Positions 12,612 to 34,700 of a DNA stretch of 64,000 nt are shown piece by piece. A program made the translations under genes and the position numbers. Every line of letters begins with the position of its first letter. Within the stretch, counting starts at the first letter, position 1. The DNA is from Syngnathus acus. Taxonomy: Eukaryota > Chordata > Actinopteri > Syngnathiformes > Syngnathidae. The stretch spans positions 9,356,104-9,420,103 of the forward strand of contig NC_051105.1 of the NCBI RefSeq assembly GCF_901709675.1, read 5' to 3'. The notes below the pieces were generated by a model that was not told the DNA's origin, searched no databases, and saw only the letters and a program-made list of their open reading frames with translations.

Positions 12612-15600
12612 TATTCCCCGCTCTGTTGTCTTCAGATAAAACCTGACAAGTATTGATAAGACAACTCGATTGAATCCCGAAGCACTCGATGAAAAACTGC
12701 AGCTGTAGTCAAACCATATTTGTGTCTTCAGTCAAGTGCACACATTTTACCACTGCTCCATCATCCTAAATACAAATCACATCTACTGATGTAAAATATG
12801 TGATTTTCTTGGTCAAAATACAGGTTTATTCTGCAGGAGTTTTTTGAACAACCCTGAACCTTGCCTAATCTCGAGTATGACTGGGTGTGACCTATAGATT
12901 GTCTCACTCATAGCAAATTGTCTAATTGTGAATGCTTATTACATTTTAAATCATCTTCTTCATAGTAATCTTCATGGCAAGCGGCCTGCAGACTACGCTG
13001 CAAATCGGGAAATGCTGGAAGTCTTCCAGGAAGTGTCTGAGGAAGCCCAAAATGCCAGCACATCTACTAACAGCCCGGCTGCTTTCTCTGTCGTATGTCT
13101 AATTTTTCTTTTCCTGCCATTGAAATCTGTATCTTGTGTGGAGATTAAATTCTAAACTCGTCATTTTCTCATAGGTGGTTAATTGCGCTAAGCAAGAAGA
13201 AATGGTTTTGTTTGTGTCGAGCAAGCTGTCGAAAACAGACCAGCATCAGATTGCGAAGCTGAGCCGGCTTTTGGATGGGAGGATAACGAACTCCGTTACT
13301 TCTTCAGGTACGGTCTTTGTCTTGAAGACAAAAATAAAGATTTCACAAACACTACAGGTCTATTTTGCATGTAAGGTCTGTGGAAACTCATTGTTACATT
13401 TTTTAAAAGTGATTACAAATTATGCAAGCAGATGCTTGGCTCTTCCAACTGAAGGAGAAAGAAAACGAGGAATTCAATATGGCTTATAAGATTTTTAATT
13501 TGGAGAAGCAGGCCAAACACATTACGCTAACATTCTGAATCTGATGTTTGAACCGAACTACCCCCCTTTGGCTTTAAATATTGTTTATGAGCAGCTAACG
13601 TACATAAAATGATTGCCTATAAATCTGCTCTCTGTTGATCGTTTTAGTTCTATAGTTTGATTCCGTGTAATATGTTTTCAAACACCGTTTACTTAAAGGT
13701 TTGGTGTATTGCAAAGTCAAACGCTATCGCCGTCTGGAGTAAATAAGTGTTGTTACCGCTCCTTCCATCATCTCTTCGTATTGTCTGTGCAAAATGCAGA
13801 AAGCAATTGATATTGAAGTTTGCCCCTATTCAACTTTTGCAGGTTTTTTAGTATGTCGCTCAAAACAAGTCGGTGATTGCAGCCAAGGATTTTGACTCAA
13901 ATTAGAAGGCAACAAATCAATGGCAACTGCAGCGTGCAATGAGTTTTACCCTCCAGGTGTAATTGCTTGGGCTTCACTATCATCTTCACTGATGTGACTA
14001 GTTCGAGCAATGAGTTTGAGTTCAAATTTGGACTGCCCTCGAATCACAATTTCTGATTGCCTTCAGGCAGTTTTGTTAATTATCAGCGAGAGGTGGATTT
14101 GGAAGCCAAAACAATTATGAAAGTTGCAAGTTTGCGACAGTGTCTCAATGGAGAAATAGATCCACTCTAATGGTAACGTTGGGGCTGCTAACATAGTGTT
14201 TTATGTGTGTTGCCGTCTCCCAGTGAGTCATCTTGTGGTGCCAGAAGGACCCATGCCGAGCACTTACTCCACTCTCCTCGGACTTCTTGCAGGCTGCTGG
14301 ATTGTCAAATACAGCTGTAAGTTAAGTATCATGGTGATAAGCACCCTGTTGCTATTTTGATAGTCATGTCGCATTTATTTTGTGAATTTGAATCCAATGC
14401 ATTTTCAAAGATGTGATATGCGTTTTCTGCTAACAAGAAAAAGTGAAGAGTTTCCATGAATTCAAGGTTTGAAAAATATTGCACAGCCTTAATGTCATCA
14501 ATCACACACAGACAATGAAAGTGAGCAGATTTCAAAAACGCTTACAAAGCTACAAGCAGGGGCATTATCTGTGTTTGTTCTCATCTCGAAATATCAACTT
14601 GTCTGACTGTTGCATTGGGCACGAGTCTGACTGTGACACATTGTCTTAAAACACAGTGTTTCAGTGTTACCGGCAAAATGTTCTTTCTGCTACCTTTTTG
14701 GAGGTTACATTTACAAATTTGGCCAACAACTCTGACATCATTATATTCATAGTAAGAAACAAAAAAGCAACAGGCTGACTCTTGCTCTTAAAAGCCATTT
14801 CTTGACCGCGTCTGTCGCGTAGCCAACCCACTTATTATTCTTCACAAGTGAGTCATTTTGTGCTGCAATTCCTATCTTAATGTGTCACTTTACACGGTGG
14901 GATGTGTCAGAAGAAAAAGAAAAAAAAGCCTCTATTTCATTCCCACGGGCCGAGTCCCCGACACAGCTAGTCTCCCACATGACAGTCTCAGTGACATGCT
15001 ATCTGTTTTTGTCCGTGTGCGTGCGTCCTTGCTCACATATGGCAGCGGAGCTGTCAGCGCCACCTGTCCTTGTATGCTACCGCTGTCAACCAGGCCAAGG
15101 TCTGCCGTGCCACTTTGAGTCCATCGCAACACCTCAAAATGTATTTCAGTGACCCAATGTTCAGTAAATGAATGCTCTCAATTCCATTAGTAATAGTTTT
15201 GGCAGCCAGTACTTTGCCAGTATAAGACTATGCGTCCAGTACAAAAAACAAAATATTTCTTCTCATCAGCTCAAATCCTAGGTAATGTTTATGATCTAAA
15301 CTTAATGGCCACATATCCAATATCCAATCGTACCGGTATATATATATATATGGAATATGCTTTGCATACATTTTTTTTTTTACAATTTTTATCTTGCTTG
15401 TATTAGGTGTGTCGCAAAAAACAATTCCAATCTGAAAATTTGCTTTGATTTGATCATACCAAACTGTTACATTTTAAATTATACCATCCTAGAACAACCA
15501 CAATTACAAAGAAGTAATCGATTGTTAAATGTGACCCAATTCTGCATTCAGTCTTGATAAGAGTAATTATCTAAAATGCTAATTACTCCGGTGCACTTAG

Positions 15601-16811
15601 CGCCATTTTCTATCTGTGGCAATTAACCACAGTGTGTGTCTGCTGGAGTCTGTTAAACTTGTGCTTAATTAAAGTGTGAAGCATAGGCTGATTCTTAATA
15701 TGCACAATATGCAAATAAGTAGGAAGACTATCTGATGTCATGTGCATTGGAAATTAACGCAGAAAGGCTCACCGTGGTTATGAAATGTTCTCGCGTTTTC
15801 TCATCCAAAAGTAGTTCTACTCACTAGCCTTAAGATGCGACTCCTGGGAACGTGGTTTTAGATATGTAACAGGCTTTTGAGGTTTGTGTAAATACTGCCG
15901 GGATGACATTAAATAACCGTTGGGTTCCATGATCAAAACAAACGTGTGTCTGATACTTTTATATAAATGGTTACTTGAAAAAAACACAAAGCTAGCTTTC
16001 ACAATGCGGTAATTTGACTCTCTGAAGACAGACAAAACAAGAGCCGCGTCATCAACTTAATCACGTTGCTGGCATTATTTTTTATCAAGCAAGCACTGTT
16101 TGCCAGTACTTGAAGACTTCCAACTCATTAAACAACATTAGCTTTGTCGTCCCGCTCTTTCAAGTCAATATAATTAGTGGTGGCTTTGATTTCTCGATGC
16201 CAGGGGTGGAGGCATGTCTGCAGGCAGGCAAGCGGATGCCAGAAAACAAGCACGAAGCGGGCGAAGGCCCCCAACGCAGTCGCATCAACCGATACATCTT
16301 GGTAAAGAAGACACAGACACGCTTTGCATAACTATTGATGACCTTAATTGGTTTGAGACCAAACAAGACTGTAATCAATTCGTTCCTAGATTATCCTACA
16401 CATAAGAAAGGCAAAATCTGAAACAACTACAGGAATTTATTCTCTCTCATGATGTGCCCCTTGTAGCTCCCACCGCTGTTCGATGGCTGTTTCTTCTTTC
16501 TCTTGGGTTCCTTTAAATCGCACAAAAAAGACGAGCTAGCCAAGCTACTCCGTGACGGAGGAGGTCAACTCCTGAGTCGGCGGCCCAAGCCCGACAGTGA
16601 TGTGACTCAAACCCTCAGTGCTGCTGCCTACCACGCTTTGCCGGGATCGGACCAAGCCCTCTGCACCCAGTACATCATCTTTGACCGGCAGGGTCCTCAC
16701 AGACCCTCACTGATTCGGAAGGGCAAAGTGTGGTCTGCTCCTTCTACCTGGGTCATTGACTGTATCACATCTTTCCAAATTCTCCCTGTACCAAACTTTA
16801 AATTAGCGTGA
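8845..16811 (+). CDS. bard1: BRCA1-associated RING domain protein 1
   Basis: RING partner of BRCA1; the heterodimer ubiquitinates H2A and acts in homologous recombination. Exons: 8845-8936, 9078-9134, 9535-9683, 9949-10970, 11508-11588, 11805-11977, 12966-13092, 13175-13307, 14224-14316, 16204-16301, 16467-16811; 2370 bases, 789 residues (human 777 as I recall). The RING (residues 28-64) keeps all eight zinc ligands: C28, C31, C44, H46, C49, C52, C61, C64. It is followed by [12 protein letters not shown], close to the human sequence. Exon 4 is a long basic, Ser/Lys-rich region. Ankyrin repeats span about 428-550 and include HEACNLGH and [12 protein letters not shown]1 is spread over exons 8-10; BRCT2 is exon 11 ([19 protein letters not shown]). 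Several exon lengths equal the human ones I recall (57, 149, 81, 173, 133, 93, 98). The start of exon 4 is uncertain: 9949 keeps frame, while a stronger-looking acceptor at 9923 does not. Head-to-tail with abca12, convergent with vwc2l. Confidence 0.95.
12593..12614. repeat. (TA)n microsatellite in bard1 intron 6
   Basis: TA run after an A-rich tract. The roughly 1-kb intron (11978-12965) holds nothing else I can support. Confidence 0.85.
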
Positions 16812-19800
16812 GTATTCTTAACGCCAGCTTTTGTAATTGCTCCTTATCATGTTAATCATTCAACAGTCTCAATCTGATCATTTCCCCGCTTGAAGATTTA
16901 CAATAACAAAGATAATTTGAACAAATTTTCCCCTCCTGAAATTTCAGAAGCGTCTATCAAACTTTGTACCATGGGAAAATGAAGCTTCAGATTTGCTTCA
17001 TGAACCAGTTGTATTTTTCGTAACTCCTCCAGATGCCACTCTGTTTAACATTTGGCAGAGTAAAAAAAAAAACTTGTTAGTAGCAAAGTGGTGTTGAAAA
17101 GCGTAATAACCTGGAAAAATAGTTTTGTAGTTTAGATTTGAAGAATTATTGGGGGATTTGGTTCATGGAAATTGTAGATAATCATCTCAATCTATTTTTG
17201 CTCGATGGACGTTATATTCTGTTGCAAAAGGTGAAGCTTGGGGCTGCTAAAAATTCACTTATCACTTGGCTTCCTAAAAAATCTTGACCTCTGGTTTATT
17301 TTGTTGACCACACTCTACACAAAACGCTCCTCTTGCTGTGCTGCAAATTAAACAGAAGAAGCAAGCGGCTCTGAACAAATCCTTCTAATTTCCAAGGAAA
17401 AGATAATGAAAAATCTTTTTGAAAATGCAAGTGCAAAGTCCCTGACAGAATTGATTGAAAGTGGTTTGTTACCCTAAATTGGATGTTATAAAAATGCAGA
17501 TAAACTGCTGCCGCACTGGCATGAGGAGAATAAATAAGCATTTTGTTAGGGTTGTGTGTATTGTGAACATAATATGTGTAAATTGTATTCAAGAGCGACC
17601 GGCCCGCTATTAGAATGCACCTAACTGCTATTGATTACTTTTGTGGTGCTAAAATTTCATCCCTTGTCCGTTCTAAGCTGCACTAGGCCGTTAAATGATA
17701 AGAGGCAAGGAAGCGCTTCTAATGAAACCACATTTTATGTCCTTGAACTAAAAAAAAAAAGCCACTTTTTTTTCCTCACATACTCTTTTCAAGCAATCTA
17801 TTGAAAGAAACCTGGTGATTGTGATGATGTGCTGATCTATTAAGCATGTTGGGCCCCAGTTTTGCTTTAAATCATTTGGTTTGATTTCACATTTACAAAG
17901 TTTTCCTGAAAATGTTGAACAGAGCAATAAAAAAAGACCAAAAATCCCTTTTTGCAGAATAACACTTCATTTCATGTCTATTTAACAAAATAGTTTTGCA
18001 TCATGATAATACACTTTGCACACAGATACAGTATATTGGAAGTTATTTACATCGAAACAACATGTGGAGCACCGAGGGTTGTTTTGTAATTTGTGTTTTC
18101 AGTCTAAACTCAACTTGTACTGTCCACAAAACAACCCGTAATGCTCCCCGAAAATGAAAACAACTGATTGTATGCTAACAGTGTTTGTATTTCTGTTCCA
18201 GGCACATTTTATCGACAAATTTCCCGACAAAAGTAATACAAATAAAACAATCTTTGATTATATTGTCTTTCCAACTTGTGATGAATACATTTACTGCTGA
18301 GTAGTCAATGATGACGAATCCACTGCTTGGATTGGATGCAGTACATGGCTGCAACCAGCAGAGGAGCTGTTGATTCACTTGCAACTAGTTGGTGGCCTGG
18401 CGTGAGGCGTTTTAAAAACATTCCGATTGATTAACTGCTTTAAAAATAACAATCGATAAGTCAACAGTCCAACATGGTTCAAGCTATATTGACATGGAAA
18501 GGCCGTTGGCTATGTCGTGGCTGACGTAGACGATTTGCGTAATCTTCCGTGGGATCAATATCCACTCAATGCATCATTTGGGATGGCCTTGTAATTAACC
18601 GGTGGAGTGCTCCAGGGTCCAGTCCGTCGTTTGCTCCTAGCCATTGGACAGGCTTCAGCCAGTCTAGACAACAGTTGCTTATTAACGTTGAAACCTTTTG
18701 TGCTCTTGCATGAAGTCAAAGAGCAACCTTCGTTTATCCTTCTTCGAGGTAAAAAGCTTCAGCGGTGAGCGTGATTCCTCACAGCCTTTTCTTTTCGTCA
18801 AGCACTCACAGACATTTGTGTCTTTTTCTTGCCGCCCGGTAGACTAATTCCAAATTGTATCAGCATATACACGTAGACTGAATTCTAATAAGGTTGTGAG
18901 ATGTTTAATGAAGATAAATAACAGTTTATTAGCCCTAAGATGTCTGGGAGCACTATGGTTGTGATTGATAAAGCAAAAGTATCGCCATAGCTCAAGCCGG
19001 ATAGATGGCTCTGTCTTTTCACATAGAAAGACACTAAATCACCACCTCTTAATAATGGATTTGACCATAGCTCAGTTTTTGTGCCCGAGATTGAACCAAT
19101 TTTTTTTTCCCCCCCAGCATCAACCAACCGCTCATACGTCATTGGTCTTTATCTGATGTTCACTTCTATTTAATGATAGGTTGCAAGCCGCTGCCATTAG
19201 GCAACGCATCCATCAGCACCCAAAAATGGCTGTCAAAGGTTAACAGGAAGAGATCATCTGGATGTGGGTCAGGGGCGGGGCTTGGGTAACGTATGACACA
19301 ACTAGACAGTAATGTAGTCGATTATTTTTCATGTGATAAATGTTAGCTTGTTGGCCTTATGTGCACTCCTCTGATTTCATGAAATACAATTTAGCGTAAT
19401 ATCCTAGCAACCACTACCATTGAAATTCACAGCAGTCATTTTGAAAGAGCAAATAGAATGATTAATAGAGGCAAAAAAATAGAGCGGTTGATCATATGCC
19501 AGGAAAGCAATTAAATGTATGTAGATCTTCTTCACCCTCCATGAATTCAAAAATAGTCTACTAATTAACAGGGCAAACAATGAAGTGTGTTTGAGGTTTG
19601 CTAAGTGACATTTTTGCTATCAGTGCAGCAAAATAACATGGTGCATTTTGACAGTACTGTGAAACTTCAATTTATCTAGCAGAACACATCAGTGCTATTG
19701 AAATGGAACGCAGATAGAATATTTAGCAAAAACAGGCATATATTTTTACTGCAGTTGAAGGAATTGAGTGCTAGTGCTTCTTCAAGATGACAATATGCAT

Positions 19801-20897
19801 GTTAATGCTGCTTAAAAGCATTTGCGGATTGCCTCTTTTGTCTGCTACGTCTGCAGGCAGCTGCAGCAGCATCAAGCACCCAGCTGGAGGATTTAAAACA
19901 TTGAAAACGACTTGATTAAAGAAAATGGAAGCGGACCTCTCATGGCACGCTAATGACTTTGTTTGCGAGTGAAAATATATGGTTTGTTGTCATATTTGGA
20001 GGATAAGATTCTCTTACCAAAAAAAACACACATCAGTGAAGGTCAGTTAAAAACAAAATTTGTTTTTCAATGCAATTTCAATAATGTTTAACCTCCCCAA
20101 ATATTATGAACCGGACTGTTCTAAAAATGTAATTGGTTGATGATAGGGCAAACTCAACAAAAGCGACAATTTTCATTGCTAGTTTTTTGTTCCCGCATGA
20201 AAAGACATAAAGACAATCACAGTTGCAATCAAATTTCTCATACTGATGGTCTCAGCGTGTCAAAACATTAACGATTTCATTGTTTGTGAAATTCATTTTA
20301 AAGTGTAACATCAACAGTTCTTAATTTAACATATTTATAGGTTTACCATTGTAAATTTGGCAACACCAAAGATTTAAACTTTTATAGTCTTTTTTTTTTT
20401 ATTGTATGCTGACGCAGCACTAATTAACACAATCTACTTATTAAACAGTGCTGGATGTGAATTAATACCACGTTTGTAAAATACACGTTTAAATGTGGTG
20501 TGCATCTCGTAAACAAGCTTTCAGAGTGAATATTTGACACTCTGTGCTTTCTGGTGTTGATTCTCCTGAGAGAGAAAAAAAACAAAACAACCCAGCACAG
20601 ACAAGTGTGCTTCCAGTTCTTTTCCCAGCTGTTTGGTTGTGTCAGACAGCTACAACAAAAACAATCACTATGATGAATTCACGTTGCCCACGGTGATTGA
20701 CAGCAGCAAGTTAAGCGAGTCAAAATCAGCAAATATGAGAGAAAAGTTGTGGGAGGAAAAGACCATCGTCACCGTCAACAATCATATGACGCTTGTCCTA
20801 TATTGTTTCAGAGTTGTGCTCTGCCTGCCCAGTCAATCCTATAAAATGGTCGGCAGGGCTGCGCCTGTGCTGATCTCGCATCCCCGCCGTAGTCTCT
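16812..20897. other. Intergenic region between convergent bard1 and vwc2l
   Basis: About 4 kb of AT-rich sequence that must hold both 3' UTRs. Candidate bard1 polyadenylation signals (AATAAA, + strand) lie at 17529-17534, 17926-17931 and 18241-18246. A candidate vwc2l signal on the minus strand lies at 20398-20403, giving a 3' UTR of about 0.5 kb. I see no further gene, finger, repeat domain or RNA gene; the open reading frames here are short and look random. Confidence 0.6.
20398..20403 (-). terminator. Candidate vwc2l polyadenylation signal
   Basis: AATAAA read on the minus strand, about 0.5 kb past the vwc2l stop codon (20898-20900) and abutting a poly-T run on the plus strand. It is the nearest canonical signal I noticed downstream of the gene; usage is not shown. 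Confidence 0.4.
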
Positions 20898-29213
<8,316 letters not shown>

Positions 29214-31694
29214 TGCTGCGGGGGAACAAGGACAACCATAAATTTAAATGTCATGCACCTGCAGCCCCCATGCATGCATTTAAAGCCACTTGCATTTTAT
29301 TCTTGTATCCACTGAAGGTTATCCTATGGTACTCATTCCATCCCCCATTCCGCTCAACAGGCACGTGGCATCATTTATGCACGCTTAATAATTGAACCAA
29401 TATCGTGCGCAACACCATTTGTATAATACTTAAATATTCTTACTTTACTCCCCATGTTCGTCTCCTTAGCTTCAAATGATTCTAATGCTTAATTTGTGCA
29501 CAATATGCACTCTGTTAATGTCATTTAATAGTATTACTATTTAACTCACCGTGTTTTGGATTATCAGTCTCTTTTCTTCACTTCATCCAAATCCAAACCT
29601 GTAGGTAATCGGTTTGTCTTTTTGAAAACTTCACCAGCTTCCAAGAAAAATAATACAATTGGATGCTGTTTTTTTTTTTTTTTTTCTTACAACAAATAAA
29701 CACAAACCTTTTAACCTGTGTGATTTCGTGTTGACATGACGTCCTCGTTAAAGTAGCTCTGCGTCAAATTCACCCTCAGCCAACTCACCTCAGAGATCAA
29801 ATCAAGTCCAAACGGTGAACGAGAGCTGATTTTTAATCCCTTGAACATTCATTCAGTATTCCCCGGTGGTGCAAATGAATATTAATGCACAATCTTGTTG
29901 CGCATACACGGGTGCATACACATCCATCCAACAGAAGAGTCCATAAAAATCCCCACAGAGGGTCCAAGTGAAAGAAACACTGCAAGAAAAAGGGTAGTGG
30001 AGGTTCGGAGTCGACACAGAGGAGGACGCGCTCTGACTTTCAGCACCCTGGAAAGCTACTGACTGACTGACTGCTGCGCTATGGAGCAGCAGTGTGTACT
30101 GAGTGCAGAGCGCCCCCACCCGTTTGCGTCATCATCTGCATCATCTAATTCATGTATGGGTTAAAATCAAGCCCAGGAAGAAAATCTACACTGTCAGTAA
30201 TCACAGATACTTATTCCTGCAGGAGCAGCTGGTGAATTCACAAGGTTATCACTCCATCTGTGAAAATGTGAGTGAGGCTCTCCTGTCTTGCAAATAAGCA
30301 CATGCAGCCAAGCATCTGTTTTGTTTTCAGGCATGCACGTGTGTGCGGGTTGTGGCTTTCACTTGAGCATTTAACACAAAGGCTTGAAACATGTATGTGA
30401 TTGACCTAGTGAGGGGAAGACAGTTAATCATGCAGTGCTATTTGACCTATTTTTTTTAAATATTGTTTACCATATAATTTCAACTATAAATGTCTACCCC
30501 AGACCATGCGCCCAAATCTTTTAATATTCATACCATGCAAATGGCTCAAACATATGAAAAGTTTGGAACCCTAACTTAAATTTTGCATTTTTATTGCCTG
30601 GACTAAACTATGTGCCAGCTTCCCCAAGAGAAATATCACAGTTGTTGATCTGGTTCTGAAGAAAAGCAACACTTTAAACCTCCTCTCCATTTCTCTTCTC
30701 TCAATGAAGCCAGCAATGGTGCTGGAAGGTAAAAATGTATTATTTACTCAATCTGTCATCGCACACGCGTAAAAGCCGGATCCTAATACGAGGTATATCT
30801 AGCACAGCTGGTCAGCTACTTCAGCACACGATGCTCCATTAAGCTTTCACTCTGGCTCACCCAAAACATGGCAAGGCTGGCTTGGGGGGGAATGCGCCAA
30901 AGCATTTTTAAAACAGGCCACCTGCATCTTAAACGGTGGCATGGCTGGATGGGACGTTTTTTTTAATGCTTGTATCGAATGCTTGCAAGCAAACAATTCC
31001 CCGCCTGCAGAACTTCCAATTCAATCAGCTAATGGAAAGGAAGCTCATCATTCCCCTCGGCATCTTCCAAGACCACCCCCTACCCCTTCCCTTTTTCCTG
31101 CAGCAGCACATTTAAGAAAGCAGTTGTCATGGTTTAGCCATTAGGGCTAAAGCATTCACAGCCTCCAAGCAGGATTTGGGTATTCTATTCAGTCAACGCC
31201 TATTCAGGCGAACTTCTAAATCGGGTATTTAAAAAGCCGAACGAGCTGAGGCAAGTGACACACTGAGGAGGGCCTCAGGTTTTTCTAAACTTATCTGACT
31301 GAGACATTCTTAATAATGTGAAAGCTATGTGTCAGCGGATTGTGTTTCCATACAATATGGCTTTTCATTTAGAAAAATATTCCCTTTGAATTTATACCAT
31401 AGGATAAATTGATACCTTGGCGTCTTATAATCAATTTATTTGTAGCAACATGAATGAATGCGTCCTTGACTGATCCGGTGCTTAGAGATTCTGCTTGGAG
31501 ATACTGTCAATCTTCTATTTTAATTTTGTGAATAATATGTCACATTTACATAAATAGACAACCCATTAGATAATATATTCAGAGTGGTGTTTGCAATTCT
31601 GACTCAGCTTACAAAACTTGACCGTGGTGCAGGTCATTCAAAGTATTCATAGTTCACCTTCCAGTCAATGTGAGTTGCTGTCTGTCTCTTTAAT

Positions 31695-31750
31695 ATGTGC
31701 ATTCTTATTAATTTTTTTTAACATGTGCATTCTTATTAATTTTTTTTAAC
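31695..31750. repeat. Perfect 28-bp tandem duplication
   Basis: A 28-bp unit starting ATGTGCATTCTTATTAA and ending TTTAAC occurs twice back to back (31695-31722 and 31723-31750) with no mismatch. It contains no gene and is probably a recent slippage duplication. Confidence 0.9.
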
Positions 31751-34700
31751 TTGTGTATGATAACTTTAAAATTTCAAATTTTTCTCATCACGTGTGTGTG
31801 GAAAGTTTGGGGAATTTTTCTTCATGTTTAGGCCCTCAGTAATAATGCTATTTAAATGTAATCTGAATCCCTCGCATATTTTGTATTATTAATGGTATAA
31901 ATTGCAGAAATTATACAATTATTAGAGATCAGACATTTCTAATTCAGACAAATTATGGCTAATGGCAACATACATGTCCCGTACGTCTCCACATGACATA
32001 TCTAAGTGACAGTTTATAGTCGTGTTTAATCTCCTGTCACTTGCTCGACTCCGCCTCTTTCACGGAAACTAGTAGATTAGAGATTCTGATTATAAAACGG
32101 TGTCTTGTCTTCTTTTCTTTTGTTTGACTTTTGCCAACCTTTATGTTTGAGCCAATCATTTGTGGAACACCTTTTCTGTGCAGTTCTTTATTCAGTCTGC
32201 TTGCAATGAGTTCAGTCATCACAATCAGCCACGCTTAGATATATTTCATTATGTTCAAAAACAACCCCCTTGTGTGCCGATTGGATTCCCTTGCATATCC
32301 GTGACAATTCTAGGTCAGTGTAAACAAAGGTTTTGCCGGTTATTTAATTTGCTCTTGGCTGCTCTTTCTTTTGTTTAACATCACACTATGCGCTGTGGGT
32401 ATTTAAGTTTGTATTTGTTAACACATGCGAAAATAAAACAATACCAACATTGTTTCTGAATGCACTGTATGTTCGTTCTCCGGTGGGTTTTGCTGCATGC
32501 GGCACCGTTTGTTCCATGTTTAAGTGACTTTAAATAATAATGATGATTACAGAACTTCAAGTTTAAAAATGAATTTTAAGATGACAACTGTATGTCATTT
32601 TGCAACATCCCTGCAAGTGATTTTTTTTTTTACATTTCTTCTTCATCTTCTCCTTTACCTCGATTGTCCAATAAGATATTTGTGAAGAAAACAGAGTTAA
32701 ATATGAATATTTGATACAATGTTCTCTTTGGTGATATTTCCAGACTATCGTGTTTTTCTAACAAAATTGTCCCTGTAATAAATTTTTGAAACAAACCAAA
32801 GTTGAGTCAGAGGTGAATAACTTTATTTTCCTCTATCCTGAAAGAAAGCAATAAAAAAGACTGAATGTAGAGTGAGCACCCAAGGTAATGATAAAAAACT
32901 AGCTGTAGGAAATTAATAATTTCACTTGGTGATGCTTCACTCTTGGAATGCAAGTTGTGCACTTGCATTCATGGAGAAATAATTTGTACCATAGCACAAA
33001 ATATTATTCTTTTAGCATTAGCATCTAATAAAATGCTTTCCAAGTACAAGAGTACAAAAGTATGACATTTTTGTGACATTTAGATTCTGTCTGTTACAAA
33101 ATGGATATATCCAATGAGGAATAAGACACTGCCACATCTCCTTTAACTGCTAATGCATAGCCAGCGCTCATAATTTATTACATCTCCTATCAGTTAGTAC
33201 TTGAAGGAAGAGAGCCAGTGATCAGAAAAATATTCCCTCTGAATAATATCATCAATGATCATTTTAATATTCATGCACATCTATTGAAGAAATGACTCTC
33301 CATGATGGCTATCAGAGAAGAAGGAGAGCAGATAATGAGCCGGCTCATTTGACAGTAAACAAAACCTACCCCCATCTCATACTTGACAGAATTTGAAGTT
33401 GCTTTGTTTTGATCTCTTGTTATGGTGAGCGATGGTTGATAGGCCTGGTCAACCACATCAAAAAATAAATAAATCAAAAACTCGATTTCTTTTCATGGAG
33501 AGTGTGTATTTATGTCAATTCCACCAGAGATTGATGGGAACACGTTCTTCTGTATTTAGGTCAAATGGAAACACATGTTCAGCGACACACGACAGCGTTG
33601 CATTGTCCCTTCTTTTGGACAATATCTTTCTTTCATGGATTATTTATTCATCAAGTGACAAAAAAATTGTGTTGGAGACTTGATGTCAATCATTGCAGCA
33701 ATAACACTGAAGGGAACGTGTTATTTTGGTGCAATGGTGATAAATTTAAATCAATGCTACACTCACCCTCCTCGAACTCTTTAACCTTTTCTACAAAGTG
33801 TCAAAGTGGCTGATTTATCGTAAGCTGATGTCTATTTTAAAATGCACTGACACTGACATTTTCCAAGAATTTTATTTTAAGATCCACCAAGACATCGGCG
33901 GTCTAATTCACCCCAATGTGCTACTCAGTTGGAGATGTGAGGGCACATGAAGGAAGCGTGATTATCGAGAAGTGCCTTTGAACAATAAATCCGCCGCACA
34001 GATCGAGTGAAGCGAGGATGACTTTGTTGCTACAATGATATACGACGGCAGATATATTTAAAAGAGAAGCCTCACTCAGATAGAAAGTCGATGAAAGCCT
34101 CAGTAAATGACAAATCAAATTCACGAATAATCATCGACATGGAGAATAATTTCTGCCAGGCCATGTAAATTATAAATATCATTTTATTATCATTATTTTT
34201 CAGTGCTTGCTTACCTGTTCAGTCCACTGCAGACATACTTTTTTTTACGGTCTACTTCAAGTTAGGTCTCATTTAATCAACCATTTGTTAACCAAAATTG
34301 TAATTCAAAAAGACATCCAATCCGACTTTTGATAAATGTATTCTGACTCCCACATGCTCAAACAGCTATCCGTGGTGTACAACAGGTCAGAGTTCAGCTC
34401 AGTTCAGCAGCTTTTGGTTTAACTCGACTCCGCACTTGAGAAACGATGGACTCTCGGGGCTGTTCGAAATGCATAATACAACTCTGCCAATATGATCGCT
34501 CTTATTTCTAACTAAAGAATCTGTGGGATGATTCTGCTGTCAATGTGATATGGAAAGAAAAATCATGTAGTTGACATTATTAAAGAACGTTTTTGCCTCT
34601 AAGATGATTATTAAGATCTTTGTTTTGGTTTTTTTAGAACTATTTGAGAGCTCAACTTCATTTTAACTTGTAAGAAAAAACGATTCTATGTTAAAATGCG

